From an uncultured Sphingomonas sp. (GTDB lineage: Bacteria; Pseudomonadota; Alphaproteobacteria; Sphingomonadales; Sphingomonadaceae), in contig CAJYLT010000081.1 in NCBI GenBank assembly GCA_913775795.1, positions 1-37,503 on the forward strand: DNA of 37,503 nt, read 5' to 3'. A program made the translations under genes and the position numbers. The notes under the pieces are model-generated. The model was not told the DNA's origin and ran no database searches. It saw only the letters and a list, made by a program, of their open reading frames with translations. This document shows positions 6,476-14,885 of the stretch, piece by piece (the first letter of the stretch is position 1; each line of letters begins with the position of its first letter).

Positions 6476-8607
6476 GGGTCGTCCTCACGCGGCGGGGGAC
6501 GGCGCTGATCGTCACGGGGCGGGGGGCGCCGGGTGTCGCGCGGTGGCGGCTGGCGGTCGCCCGGATCGCGGCCGAGGGCGCGGTTGATCCAGTCGCGGTC
6601 GAGCCGCTCGCCGTCCTGCGCCTCCGGCGGCGGGGCGGCATCGTCGCCCTCCTCACCCGGCGTCACATAGTCACCTTGGCCCGGCGGCGCGGGCTGGGCG
6701 ACCGGATTGCCGTCGGGATCGACGAACACGCCGTTGTCGGGCTCGCCCATATAGCTTTCCTGGTCGGGTTCGACCTGCCATTCGGGGAGCGTCACCTGCG
6801 TCTCGAACTGCTCGACCGGGCGCTTGGCGACGGCGACCTTCATGAAGTCGGCGAATGCCTGTGCCGGGGCACGACCGCCCTGAAGGCCGGCGACGGGCTT
6901 GGCATCGTCGCGGCCCATCCAGACAGCCGTCGTGATCCCGCTCGAAAAGCCGAAGAAATAGCCGTCCTTGTTCGACGTGGTCGTGCCGGTCTTGCCCGCC
7001 ACGGGCCGGCCGATCTGCGCCGCACGGCCGGTTCCGGTTGCCACGGCGGACTGGAGGAGGTCGGTCATCTGCGCGGCGACGAACGGCGCGACGAGCACGC
7101 GCGAGGTGTCGACCTCGTGATTGTAGATCACCTGGCCGTTGGTGGTGACGCGGGTGATGCCATAGGGGGTGACAGCGACGCCCTTGTTCGCGACGCTGGC
7201 CATCGCGCGCGCCATGTCGAGGACGCGGACCTCGCTGGTGCCGAGCACCATGGCCGGGCGCGTGCCGATCGGCGTGGTGATGCCGAACCGGCGGGCCATG
7301 TCGGCGACCGCGCCGAAGCCCACCTGCTGCCCCAGCTTCGCCGCGACGGTGTTGACCGAATAGGCAAAGGCCGAGCGCAGGTCCATCTGGCCGGCGAAGC
7401 GGCCGGAGCTGTTGCGGGGGCTCCACCCGTCGATCGTCACGGGTTCGTCGACGACCTGATCGTCGGGCTTGGCCCCCGCTTCCAGCGCGGCGAGATAGAC
7501 GAACAGCTTGAACGCCGACCCCGGCTGGCGAGCGGCCTGGGTCGCGCGGTTGTAGTTCGAGCTGACGTAATCCTTGCCGCCGACCATCGCGCGCACCGCG
7601 CCGTCACGGTCGAGCGCCACCAGCGCACCCTGCGCGCCGCCCGGCGCATGCGCGCGGATCGACGCATCACCCGCTGCCTGCATCGACAGGTCGAGCGTGG
7701 TCCACACGTCGAGCGGCGCCTGCGTCTCGTCGATCAGCATCTCGAGCTGCGGCAGCGCCCAGTCGGTGAAGTAGCGGACGCTGTTCTGTTTGGGCTCGGG
7801 CGCGAGCTTCACCTGCGTCCGTTCGGCGCTGACCGCCTCGTCCGCGCTGATCGCACCCGTCTCCACCATCAGGCTGAGGACGACGCCGGCACGGTCGACC
7901 GCTGCCTCGGCATCGGCGGTCGGCGAATAGCGACTCGGCGCCTTGACGAGGCCGGCGATGACGGCGGCCTCCGACAGGGTCAGGTTGCTGGCGGGATGCT
8001 GGAAGAACCGGCGCGAGGCGGCATCGATGCCGTACGCGCCGCCGCCGAAATAGACCTTGTTGAGATAGAGCTCGAGGATCTGGTCCTTCGAGAATTTCTG
8101 CTCCATCGCCAGCGCGAGGATGATCTCGCGCAGCTTGCGCCCGAAATCATACTTGTTCGACAGGAAGACGGTGCGCGCGACCTGCTGCGTGATGGTCGAA
8201 GCACCTTGCAGGCGTCGGCCCGTACCGCGCCGCTCGAACGCGTATTTGACCGAGCGCGCGATGCCGATCGGATCGACACCCCAGTGCGAACGGAAGCGGC
8301 GGTCCTCGACCGACACCATCGCCTGACGCATCACCAGCGGGATGTTGCGATAGGGGATCCACTCGCCATAGCTCGGCCCCAACGACACGAGCACCGTGCC
8401 GTCGGCGGCATGGACGCGGATCATCTGGCCGTTGGGCGACGATTTGAGCTCGTCGAAGCTCGGCAGCGAGGCGCGCGCGGTATAGACCGCGATGAACAGT
8501 GCGAGCAGCCCGATCACCGCGAGCGCAGCGCCCGAGATCGCCGTCCATTTCAGGATGCGCTGCCAGCGCGGGGCGGGGGCTTTGCGGGGCTTTGCGGCGG
8601 CGGGCAT
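6457..8607 (-). CDS. Class A penicillin-binding protein (glycosyltransferase/transpeptidase)
   Basis: 716-aa bifunctional peptidoglycan synthase. Parts in order: a basic cytoplasmic tail, one TM anchor (about 22-42), a GT51 glycosyltransferase domain with catalytic Glu in VEDRRFRSHWG (about residue 100) and QGASTITQQVAR, then the transpeptidase. Its active-site Ser is in GSAFK (about 362), the second motif is YSVN (about 417) and the third is KTGTT (about 537). The last 60 residues form a low-complexity Pro/Arg/Asp tail with three RRPPPR-type repeats. Its size and motifs fit the PBP1a/PbpC-like group. msrB lies 63 bases upstream on the same strand. Confidence 0.93.
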   Translation of the reverse strand: MPAAAKPRKAPAPRWQRILKWTAISGAALAVIGLLALFIAVYTARASLPSFDELKSSPNGQMIRVHAADGTVLVSLGPSYGEWIPYRNIPLVMRQAMVSVEDRRFRSHWGVDPIGIARSVKYAFERRGTGRRLQGASTITQQVARTVFLSNKYDFGRKLREIILALAMEQKFSKDQILELYLNKVYFGGGAYGIDAASRRFFQHPASNLTLSEAAVIAGLVKAPSRYSPTADAEAAVDRAGVVLSLMVETGAISADEAVSAERTQVKLAPEPKQNSVRYFTDWALPQLEMLIDETQAPLDVWTTLDLSMQAAGDASIRAHAPGGAQGALVALDRDGAVRAMVGGKDYVSSNYNRATQAARQPGSAFKLFVYLAALEAGAKPDDQVVDEPVTIDGWSPRNSSGRFAGQMDLRSAFAYSVNTVAAKLGQQVGFGAVADMARRFGITTPIGTRPAMVLGTSEVRVLDMARAMASVANKGVAVTPYGITRVTTNGQVIYNHEVDTSRVLVAPFVAAQMTDLLQSAVATGTGRAAQIGRPVAGKTGTTTSNKDGYFFGFSSGITTAVWMGRDDAKPVAGLQGGRAPAQAFADFMKVAVAKRPVEQFETQVTLPEWQVEPDQESYMGEPDNGVFVDPDGNPVAQPAPPGQGDYVTPGEEGDDAAPPPEAQDGERLDRDWINRALGRDPGDRQPPPRDTRRPPPRDDQRRPPPREDDPYFPNQ

Positions 8608-8670
8608 CGACTGATGCGATTAGGCGGGCTGGATCGGGTTCACAAGCGCCGCCATGACCGTGCGCCGCTG

Positions 8671-9072
8671 TCAGTCGTCTGAACGCGGACGGAAATCGAG
8701 CGAGACCGAGTTCATGCAGTAGCGCAGCCCCGTCGGCGGCGGCCCGTCGGGGAAGACATGGCCGAGATGGCTGTCGCAGCGCGCACACCGCGTCTCGACC
8801 CGGCGCATCCCGTGGCTGTTGTCCGCATGATCGGTGACCGCGTCGGGACCGATCGGCCGGGTGAAGCTCGGCCAGCCGGAACCCGAATCATATTTGTCGT
8901 CGCTGTCGAACAGCGGGTTCTCGCACGCGGCGCACAGATAGAGGCCGTCCGCCTTGTTGTCGTTGAGCGCGCCCGAGAAGGCGCGCTCCGTCCCGGCTTC
9001 ACGCAGCACGTGATACTGCGTGGGCGTCAGGCGCTCCCGCCATTCGGCGTCGGTGAGGTCGAGCTTTTCCAT
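8671..9072 (-). CDS. msrB: Peptide-methionine (R)-S-oxide reductase MsrB
   Basis: 133-aa enzyme that reduces methionine-R-sulfoxide in proteins. The structural zinc ligands are the two pairs CAAC and CARC. The catalytic cysteine is in [11 protein letters not shown]. The position that often holds the resolving cysteine (GCGWPSF in E. coli) is serine here (GSGWPSF), so this looks like a one-Cys enzyme. No export signal, so it is cytosolic. It sits in a minus-strand run between the PmtA-like methyltransferase (39 bases upstream) and the PBP. Confidence 0.94.
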   Translation of the reverse strand: MEKLDLTDAEWRERLTPTQYHVLREAGTERAFSGALNDNKADGLYLCAACENPLFDSDDKYDSGSGWPSFTRPIGPDAVTDHADNSHGMRRVETRCARCDSHLGHVFPDGPPPTGLRYCMNSVSLDFRPRSDD

Positions 9073-9111
9073 GACGCGGATGTGTGTCCTCGAACGGCGG
9101 AGTTCAATCGC

Positions 9112-9771
9112 TCAGGCGACGGGCTGGTTCGCCCAGTAGAGATTGGCGGGCGGCACGTTCCACCATTCGACCGCATGGTCGATGCTGTCCCAGCGCGGCG
9201 CGAGCAGCGCATGCACCTTCGGCGCGAACTGATAGACGAGGAACGCGCCGCCCGGCCGGATCACCGCCTGCGTCGCATCGGCAATCGCATCGCCCACGCC
9301 TGGCGGCAGCGTCGAAAAGGGCAGGCCCGAGAGCACATAGTCCGCCTTCTCGAACCCGTGCTCGGCGACGATCCGCTCGACATCCGCGGCCGAGCCGTGG
9401 ACCGCGCGCATCCGGTCGTCGCGGATCGTCTGGCGCAGATAGCGGATGAAATCGGGGCAGGTGTCGATCGCCAGATAGACGCCGTCCGTGGGCAGGCGGT
9501 CGAGGATCGCGCGGCTGAACGTGCCGACGCCGGGGCCGTATTCGACGAACAGCTTCGTATTCGCCCAGTCGACCGGCGCCAGCATCCGGCGGATGAGCTT
9601 GTTAGACGACGGCACGATCGACCCGACCATGCCGGGATTCTTCAGGAAGCCGCGAAAGAACATGCCCCAGGGCGAAGAGGGCAGGGCCGGCTCGGCAAGC
9701 GGGCTGGCGGCGGGCTGCGTCGTCGAAATGGGGGGCATTCGGCTACTCGTGCTGGAAATCGGCGCGACCAT
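9112..9771 (-). CDS. Class I SAM methyltransferase, phospholipid N-methyltransferase-like
   Basis: 219-aa Rossmann methyltransferase. SAM motif I is FVEYGPGVGTFSRAIL (about 76-91), followed by the acidic end of beta 2 (YLAIDTC) and LSGLPFSTLP, the motif-IV-like loop typical of PmtA-type (COG3963) enzymes. The leader FFRGFLKNPGMVGSIVPSS is also characteristic of that group. PmtA converts phosphatidylethanolamine to methylated forms, but the group also contains untested members, so the substrate is an inference. Start ATG 9771. A later ATG at 9738 would trim a low-complexity Ser/Pro leader. Confidence 0.78.
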   Translation of the reverse strand: MVAPISSTSSRMPPISTTQPAASPLAEPALPSSPWGMFFRGFLKNPGMVGSIVPSSNKLIRRMLAPVDWANTKLFVEYGPGVGTFSRAILDRLPTDGVYLAIDTCPDFIRYLRQTIRDDRMRAVHGSAADVERIVAEHGFEKADYVLSGLPFSTLPPGVGDAIADATQAVIRPGGAFLVYQFAPKVHALLAPRWDSIDHAVEWWNVPPANLYWANQPVA

Positions 9772-9990
9772 GGCGGGGCGGACCCCTGTCGTAAAGTTGT
9801 AACGTCCGCGCCCCGACCGGGTTGCAGCCGGGGATGCGCCGGCACGCAGAACCGCCCCGATCGCTGATCGAGGTTATCGAAACGCGCGTGCCACCCGGCG
9901 AAACGCGGCGTAAGACGCGGGAAGCGAACGAAGCGGGGGAGGGAAGTCATCGAGCGCGTCGACCGGACGTTCGTCCTTCTCTTTCTGGTC

Positions 9991-11247
9991 ATGCTGGTGA
10001 TCGCGGCGGGCAATACCGCGCTGCAATCGGTGCTGCCCGCGCTCGGCCGGTCGCTGGGGGTCGCCGATACCGCGGTGGCGGCGGCGTTTTCGGTGTCGGC
10101 GCTGCTCTGGGTCGTCGCCGCGCCCTTCTGGGCCAACCGTTCCGACCGACGCGGGCGCAAGGCGATGGTGCTGCTCGGCATTTCGGGCTTCACCGCGTCG
10201 GTCGTGCTGTGCGGCGCGTTCCTGATGGCGGGGATCAACGGCTGGATACCGGCCAGCGCCGCGTTCGCCGCGTTCGTCGGCGCCCGGATGCTCTATGGCG
10301 GCTTCGGTGCCGCCGCGCCGCCGGCGGTGCAGGCGCTTGTCGCCGAAAGCACCGCGCGCGAGGATCGGACGCGGATGCTGGCGCTACTAGGCTCCGCCTT
10401 CGGGCTCGGCACGATCATCGGGCCGGCGCTGGCGCCCTATCTGCTGCTCGGGGCGATCGGCGGGGTCACGATCGGGCTGGCCGGGCCGGCGTTCGTGTTC
10501 GGGCTGGTCGGGCTTGCCACCGGCATCGCCGCCGCGCGGATGCTGCCCGCCGATCGACTACGGGCAAGCGGTGACGCGCATGGCGCGGTGCAGAGCTATC
10601 CCTCGGTCGGCGGGCAGGCGACGGGCGCGGCGATCACCGCCGCGACCGAAACCGTGTCCGAGCGCGTCGGCTATCTCGATCCCCGTGTCCGCGCGTGGAT
10701 GATCGTCGGGCTGGTGATGGGCCATGCGCAGGCGATGATCGGCCAGACGATGGGCTTCCTCGTCATCGACCGGCTCGGCCTGCCGCCGGTCGAGGCGCTG
10801 GGGCCGACGGGCATCGTGCTGATGGTGGGGGCGGGGGCGGCGTTGCTCGTCCAATGGGGGCTGATCCCGCTCCTGAACCTCAGCCCGCCGCGGCTGGTGC
10901 TCGCCGGGTGCGTGCTCGGCGCGATCGGCTGCGCGGCGACGGCGAACGCGGCGAGCCTCTATGGCATCACCATGGGCTATGGCCTCGCGGCGATGGGCTT
11001 CGGCTTCCTGCGGCCCGGCTTTACCGCCGGTGCGTCGCTGGCGGTGGGGCCAGGGGCGCAGGGATCGGTCGCGGGCAAGGTCACGTCGGTCAACGGCGCG
11101 GCCTTCATCCTCGGCCCGTCGATCGGCGTGGCGATGTACGAGCTGTATCGCCCGCTGCCCTACTGGACGGCGGCGGCCGCGCTTACGCTGCTGCTCACCT
11201 ATGCGTGGCGGGTATTCAGGCCGGGCGGCGCGCACCGCCCGGCCTGA
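9991..11247 (+). CDS. Major facilitator superfamily transporter
   Basis: 418 aa from the first ATG, with about 12 hydrophobic segments and the cytoplasmic loop motif WANRSDRRGRKAMVL of MFS drug/solute transporters. The substrate cannot be assigned. The start is uncertain: ATG 9991 falls inside the first membrane helix (LFLVMLVIAAGN). The frame continues upstream as ERVDRTFVLLFLV to a strong Shine-Dalgarno-like GGGGGAGGGAAG (9935-9946 region), yet no ATG, GTG or TTG lies between. An ATC at 9949 is the only near-match. It ends before a large hairpin and convergent to the CDC48-like gene. Confidence 0.85.
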   Translation: MLVIAAGNTALQSVLPALGRSLGVADTAVAAAFSVSALLWVVAAPFWANRSDRRGRKAMVLLGISGFTASVVLCGAFLMAGINGWIPASAAFAAFVGARMLYGGFGAAAPPAVQALVAESTAREDRTRMLALLGSAFGLGTIIGPALAPYLLLGAIGGVTIGLAGPAFVFGLVGLATGIAAARMLPADRLRASGDAHGAVQSYPSVGGQATGAAITAATETVSERVGYLDPRVRAWMIVGLVMGHAQAMIGQTMGFLVIDRLGLPPVEALGPTGIVLMVGAGAALLVQWGLIPLLNLSPPRLVLAGCVLGAIGCAATANAASLYGITMGYGLAAMGFGFLRPGFTAGASLAVGPGAQGSVAGKVTSVNGAAFILGPSIGVAMYELYRPLPYWTAAAALTLLLTYAWRVFRPGGAHRPA

Positions 11248-11279
11248 AGGGATTTGTTTGATCCGGCTCACGCCGGCTA

Positions 11280-11360
11280 GCGGCGCCGGCCCGCTCCCCC
11301 ACCTGACCACCCGGCAGATTACTCAATGGGTGGCCGGGTGGGGGAGCGGACCGGCGCCGC
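11280..11360. repeat. Large hairpin repeat between convergent genes
   Basis: Inverted arms of 33 bases (11280-11312 and 11328-11360) match at 30 positions, around a 15-base loop. The arm begins GCGGCGCCGGCCCGCT and runs into CCCCCACC. The final 18 bases of the window (from 37486) begin another copy, AGCGGCACCGGCCCGCT, with 16 of 17 matching. It is therefore a dispersed element rather than a local terminator. Placed between the convergent MFS and CDC48-like genes, it could nevertheless act as a bidirectional terminator. Confidence 0.8.
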
Positions 11361-11367
11361 GGCACGA

Positions 11368-13662
11368 TCAATCCTCGCCCTTCGGCCCGCGGCCCTGGAG
11401 CATGCCCGGCGCGATGAAGCCGATCGGCTGGAGCGCGGCGGACTCCTGCTTCAGCCGCGCGGCCATCTGGGCATATTCCTGCTCCATCTCGGGCGTCACG
11501 GTCGCGCGCGAATCGGCGAGTGCGTCCTCGAGATGGCGCATCTTCACCTCGTTCACGTCGAGCGATTCGCGCAGCGCGAACAGGCCGGCGCGCCGCACCA
11601 CGTCCTCGAGATCCGCACCCGTGAACCGCTCCGCCCGGTCGGCGATCGAGGCGAGGTCGACATCGTCGGCCAGCGGCATCTTCGCGGTCTGGATCTGAAG
11701 GATGCGCAGCCGCCCCTCGGCCTTGGGCACGGGGACGTAGACGAGCTCGTCGAACCGGCCCGGCCGCAGCAAAGCCGGGTCGATCAGGTTGGGCCGATTG
11801 GTCGCGCCGATCACGACCACCGATTGCAGTTCCTCCAGCCCGTCCATCTCGGCGAGGATGGTGTTCACCACCCGCTCGGTCACCTGCGGCTCGCCCAGGC
11901 CACCGCCGCGCGCGGGGACGAGGCTGTCGAGCTCGTCGATGAAGATGACACAGGGCGCCACCTGACGCGCGCGGGCGAACAGCTTGGCGATCTGCTGCTC
12001 GCTCTCGCCATACCACTTGCTGAGCAGGTCCGACGACTTCACCGCGATAAAGTTGGCCTGCGCCTCCCGCGCCACTGCCTTCGCCAGCAGCGTCTTGCCG
12101 GTGCCGGGCGGGCCATAGAGCAGGAACCCGCGCGCCGGGCGGATGCCCATCCGCTTGAACGCCATCGGGCTCCTCATCGGCAGCTCGACGCCTTCTTTCA
12201 GGCGCGTCTGCGCGTCGTCGAGGCCGCCGACATCGCTCCAGCGGACCTGTGGCACCTGCACCATCACCTCGCGCATGGCGGAGGGCTGCACGCGCTTCAG
12301 CGCCTCGACGAAGTCCGACCGCTGGACCGACAGATTGTCGAGCACGTCGGCGGGGATCGTCTGTTCGCTGAGATTGAGGCGCGGCATGATCCGCCGGACC
12401 GCGTCGATCGCCGCCTCGCGCGCCAGTGCGGCGAGGTCCGCACCGACAAAGCCGTAGGTCGTGCGCGCCAGTTCGTTCAGGTCCACATCCTCGGCGATCG
12501 GCATGCCGCGCGTATGGATGCCCAGGATCTCGCGCCGCCCGCGCTCGTCGGGCACGCCCACGACGATCTCGCGGTCGAAACGGCCGGGACGGCGCAGCGC
12601 CTCGTCGATCGCCTCGGGCCGGTTGGTCGCGGCGATGACGACGAGGTTCGCACGCGCCTCCAGCCCGTCCATCAGCGTCAGGAGCTGGGCGACGAGTCGC
12701 TTTTCCGCCTCGCCCTGAACGCGGTCGCGGCGCGGGGCGATCGAATCGACCTCGTCGATGAAGACGATCGACGGGGCGGCTCTGGTCGCCTCCTCGAACA
12801 CCTCGCGCAGACGCTTTTCCGATTCGCCATAGGCCGAACCCATGATCTCGGGGCCGTTGATGAGGAAGAACTCCGCATCCGATTCGTTGGCGACCGCGCG
12901 CGCCAGGCGTGTCTTGCCGGTGCCCGGCGGGCCGTGCAGCATCACCCCCTTGGGCGGATCGACGCCCAGCCGCTGGAACAGCTCGGGATAGCGCAGCGGC
13001 AGCTCGACCATTTCGCGAAGCTGGTCGATCGTCTGATGCATGCCGCCGATATCGTCATAGGTGACGTCGGCGCGGCGCGCGTCCTTGGGCTCCTCGTAAT
13101 CGGGGCGAAGCTCGATCTCGGTATTCTCGTCGATATGGACGATCCCGCGCGGGGTGGTCGAGATCACCGCGAGACGGATTTCCTGGAGCGCATAGGCGGG
13201 CGCGCGCAGGTGTTGCGCCACGCTCGCCGGGATGTTGGCGACGCGCTGCTGCCCCACGGTCGAGACGATGTCGCCCTGCGTCAGCGGGCGGCCGAGGAAG
13301 GTGCGCTTGAGCGCCAGCGCCGACCCCTGAAGCCGCAGGTTCTGTGCGGCTGGCGCCAGCACGACGCGAGTCGCGGGCTTCGACTCGGCCGCACGGATCT
13401 CGACGAAATCGCCCGAGCCCGCGCCGGCATTGGCACGCTGGAGCCCGTCGACGCGGATGATCTCCAGACCCTCGTCCTCCGGATAGGGCAGCACCGCGCG
13501 GGCGGGGGTCGAACGCTTGCCGACGATCTCGATCACGTCGCCTTCGGTGATGCCGAGTGCGGCGAGCATCGCCCGCGGCACGTGCGCGACGCCGCGGCCG
13601 CTGTCCTCGGGCCGCGCATTGGCGACTTGCAGCCTGCGCGTTCGGGATTCGTCGTCGGCCAT
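11368..13662 (-). CDS. CDC48/p97-type tandem AAA+ ATPase
   Basis: 764-aa protein with an N-terminal CDC48 double-psi-barrel region (about 8-185) and two AAA+ modules. Walker A motifs are GPPGTGKT at about 244 and 519. Walker B motifs are IVFIDEVDS (about 302) and VIFIDELDS (about 572). Sensor and arginine-finger segments are LRRPGRFDR and LLRPGRFDE. Archaeal VAT and eukaryotic p97 of this build unfold ubiquitin-tagged or damaged proteins as hexamers. The bacterial role is poorly known. Start ATG 13662 has GAGGTG close upstream. The open frame extends further but runs through a terminator. The C-terminus lacks a p97-like tail motif. Confidence 0.9.
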   Translation of the reverse strand: MADDESRTRRLQVANARPEDSGRGVAHVPRAMLAALGITEGDVIEIVGKRSTPARAVLPYPEDEGLEIIRVDGLQRANAGAGSGDFVEIRAAESKPATRVVLAPAAQNLRLQGSALALKRTFLGRPLTQGDIVSTVGQQRVANIPASVAQHLRAPAYALQEIRLAVISTTPRGIVHIDENTEIELRPDYEEPKDARRADVTYDDIGGMHQTIDQLREMVELPLRYPELFQRLGVDPPKGVMLHGPPGTGKTRLARAVANESDAEFFLINGPEIMGSAYGESEKRLREVFEEATRAAPSIVFIDEVDSIAPRRDRVQGEAEKRLVAQLLTLMDGLEARANLVVIAATNRPEAIDEALRRPGRFDREIVVGVPDERGRREILGIHTRGMPIAEDVDLNELARTTYGFVGADLAALAREAAIDAVRRIMPRLNLSEQTIPADVLDNLSVQRSDFVEALKRVQPSAMREVMVQVPQVRWSDVGGLDDAQTRLKEGVELPMRSPMAFKRMGIRPARGFLLYGPPGTGKTLLAKAVAREAQANFIAVKSSDLLSKWYGESEQQIAKLFARARQVAPCVIFIDELDSLVPARGGGLGEPQVTERVVNTILAEMDGLEELQSVVVIGATNRPNLIDPALLRPGRFDELVYVPVPKAEGRLRILQIQTAKMPLADDVDLASIADRAERFTGADLEDVVRRAGLFALRESLDVNEVKMRHLEDALADSRATVTPEMEQEYAQMAARLKQESAALQPIGFIAPGMLQGRGPKGED

Positions 13663-13751
13663 GCACACCTCGCTTCGTTCGTCCGAAGGGACGGAAGCGC
13701 GCGAGATAGGATCGGGGTCCCGAAAGCGCCAAGGGGGCGGGCGCGGACCAC

Positions 13752-13780
13752 AAAAAAAGGCCGACCCCAAGGGGCCGGCC
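13752..13780 (-). terminator. Strong intrinsic terminator upstream of the CDC48-like gene
   Basis: On the minus strand, GGCCGGCCCC-TT-GGGGTCGGCC forms a ten-pair stem with one G-U pair, directly followed by seven U. This is the most canonical Rho-independent terminator in the window. It lies 5' of the CDC48-like start, with no protein gene of normal length upstream on that strand. It must therefore end either a small RNA or an attenuated CDC48 leader. Confidence 0.85.
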
Positions 13781-13868
13781 ATGAAAGTTTTAGGAGAGGA
13801 TGCCTGAAAGGCCCGCCATAAATGTGTCGCGGCGAACTATTGTGCAAGTGCGAAAGGACCGATCGCGA
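13752..13868 (-). ncRNA. Candidate small RNA or attenuator leader (5' end not defined)
   Basis: The minus-strand segment ending at the strong terminator contains the mini-ORF MAGLSGILS (13819-13790). It also has a small stem (GCC-TTTCA-GGC) and an unpaired UCCUCUCCUAAAA stretch just before the terminator hairpin. A pyrimidine CCUCUCC element can pair with Shine-Dalgarno sequences, as in several alphaproteobacterial trans-acting RNAs. The 5' end shown is a guess, because no convincing promoter was found. A leader-peptide attenuator for the CDC48 gene is the main alternative. Confidence 0.35.
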
Positions 13869-13961
13869 TTGCATTTTGCGCAATTCGCCGCCGGGGTGGT
13901 GCCAGCGTGTGACGGAAACGGTTTCCAAGTGCGATGATGCAGTGCAATATGCAATTCGCAC
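13868..13961 (+). promoter_or_regulatory. Possible autoregulatory operators of the LysR gene
   Basis: Three short symmetric elements precede the LysR start. ATTGC-N7-GCAAT lies at 13868-13884. GGAAAC-G-GTTTCC lies at 13914-13926. TGCA-ATA-TGCA lies close to the start codon. The first and third are each followed by AATTCGC, giving a repeated TGC..AATTCGC unit. LysR regulators commonly bind such paired sites between divergent genes, so these may control lysR and possibly the CDC48 side. Promoter hexamers are not clear. Confidence 0.35.
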
Positions 13962-14855
13962 ATGCGCCGCCTGCCGCCCCTTTCGGCCATCGAGGCCTTT
14001 GTCCAGGTCGCCCGCCTCGGCTCGATCAAGGCCGCCTCGGAGGAGCTGGCGCTGTCCTCGCCCGCGCTCAGCCGCCGCGTTCAGGCGCTGGAACGGTTCA
14101 TGGGCAAGCCGCTGTTCGATCGGCGGCACCAGGCGATCGTCCTCAATGCCGATGGCGAACGGCTGCTGACGCAGATCGCCCCCGCGCTCGACGCGATGAG
14201 CGACGCGGTCGATGCGATGACCAGCGGCGGCGAGCTGCTGCGGCTGCGCCTCGGCTTGTTGCCGCTCTACGCCTCGCAGCGGCTGATGCCGCGACTGGGC
14301 GAGCTCAAGGCCGCGCACCCTGAACTTCATCTCGATGTGGACACGCAACCCAACCGACAGGCGCGGCTCGGCGATTCGCTCGACGCGGCGATCGTGCTGG
14401 CGCGGGAGGTCGATCCGGCGCTTTACGCGCGGCGGCTCGATCGCAACCGGGTGTTCGTGATCGGCTCGCACGAACTGCTCGCGGGCGACACACCGATCCT
14501 CAATCCCAAGCAGATGCGCGGCCTTACCGCACTGGTCCACCGCGACATGCCAGAGACGTTCATCGAATGGCGCCGCGCGGTGGGGATGCCCGAGCTCGAG
14601 CCGCGCACGACCGATTTCTTCGACTCGGGGCCGCTGATGCTGGAGGCGGCGGCACAGGGCCTCGGCGTCGCGTTCATGCTGGAGATGCATTTCGAGGGGG
14701 CGCGCGACGAGCGGCTGGTGCGCCTCTTCGAGCCCGTCGACAGCGACTACAGCTATTGGTTCGTGTGCCGCCCCCGCGCGCTGCAGACGCGGGCGGTCAA
14801 GATCTTCCACGACTGGGTGCTCGGCGTGCTCGATCCCGAGCCGGCGGGAAATTGA
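13962..14855 (+). CDS. LysR family transcriptional regulator (GcvA-like)
   Basis: 297 aa, the normal length. The winged helix-turn-helix is at about 5-65 (LSAIEAFVQVARLGSIKAAS then LSSPALSRRVQALERFMGKPLF). The effector-binding domain follows at about 92-295. The DNA-binding part resembles the GcvA/AmpR branch. No effector can be named. It is divergent from the CDC48-like ATPase, which is its only obvious neighbour target. The start ATG 13962 begins the conserved MRRLPPLSAIEAF. A hairpin directly at its stop ends the transcript. Confidence 0.9.
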   Translation: MRRLPPLSAIEAFVQVARLGSIKAASEELALSSPALSRRVQALERFMGKPLFDRRHQAIVLNADGERLLTQIAPALDAMSDAVDAMTSGGELLRLRLGLLPLYASQRLMPRLGELKAAHPELHLDVDTQPNRQARLGDSLDAAIVLAREVDPALYARRLDRNRVFVIGSHELLAGDTPILNPKQMRGLTALVHRDMPETFIEWRRAVGMPELEPRTTDFFDSGPLMLEAAAQGLGVAFMLEMHFEGARDERLVRLFEPVDSDYSYWFVCRPRALQTRAVKIFHDWVLGVLDPEPAGN

Positions 14856-14880
14856 GGGCGGCGACCGAAACCGCCGCCCT
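14855..14880. terminator. Bidirectional hairpin between lysR and cyclophilin genes
   Basis: AGGGCGGCG (14855-14863), an eight-base loop and CGCCGCCCT (14872-14880) form a perfect nine-pair GC-rich stem between the two convergent genes, starting on the last base of the LysR stop codon. No long U-run follows on either side, so it is a weaker or Rho-aided terminator. Confidence 0.65.
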
Positions 14881-14885
14881 TCAAA

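Larger units (their letters stand above)
13663..13961. other. 299-bp spacer between divergent CDC48-like and LysR genes
   Basis: This is the longest gene-free stretch of the window. Read on the minus strand it holds, in order: a possible operator region near the LysR start, an AT-richer stretch (about 13820-13885), a nine-codon ORF (13819-13790, MAGLSGILS), a UCCUCUCC run, and a strong intrinsic terminator (13780-13752) followed by about 90 bases to the CDC48 start. On the plus strand it carries palindromes that may control the LysR gene. No long ORF there looks real. Confidence 0.6.

Noticed and set aside
6430..8682. Very long plus-strand open frame (750 aa) opposite the PBP gene
   Set aside because: It is the antisense of a clear penicillin-binding protein, is Arg/Asp/His-rich and has no recognisable domain. 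High GC content keeps such frames open.
11326..13821. 831-aa plus-strand frame opposite the CDC48-like gene
   Set aside because: Antisense shadow with no family features; the minus strand has complete AAA+ motifs.
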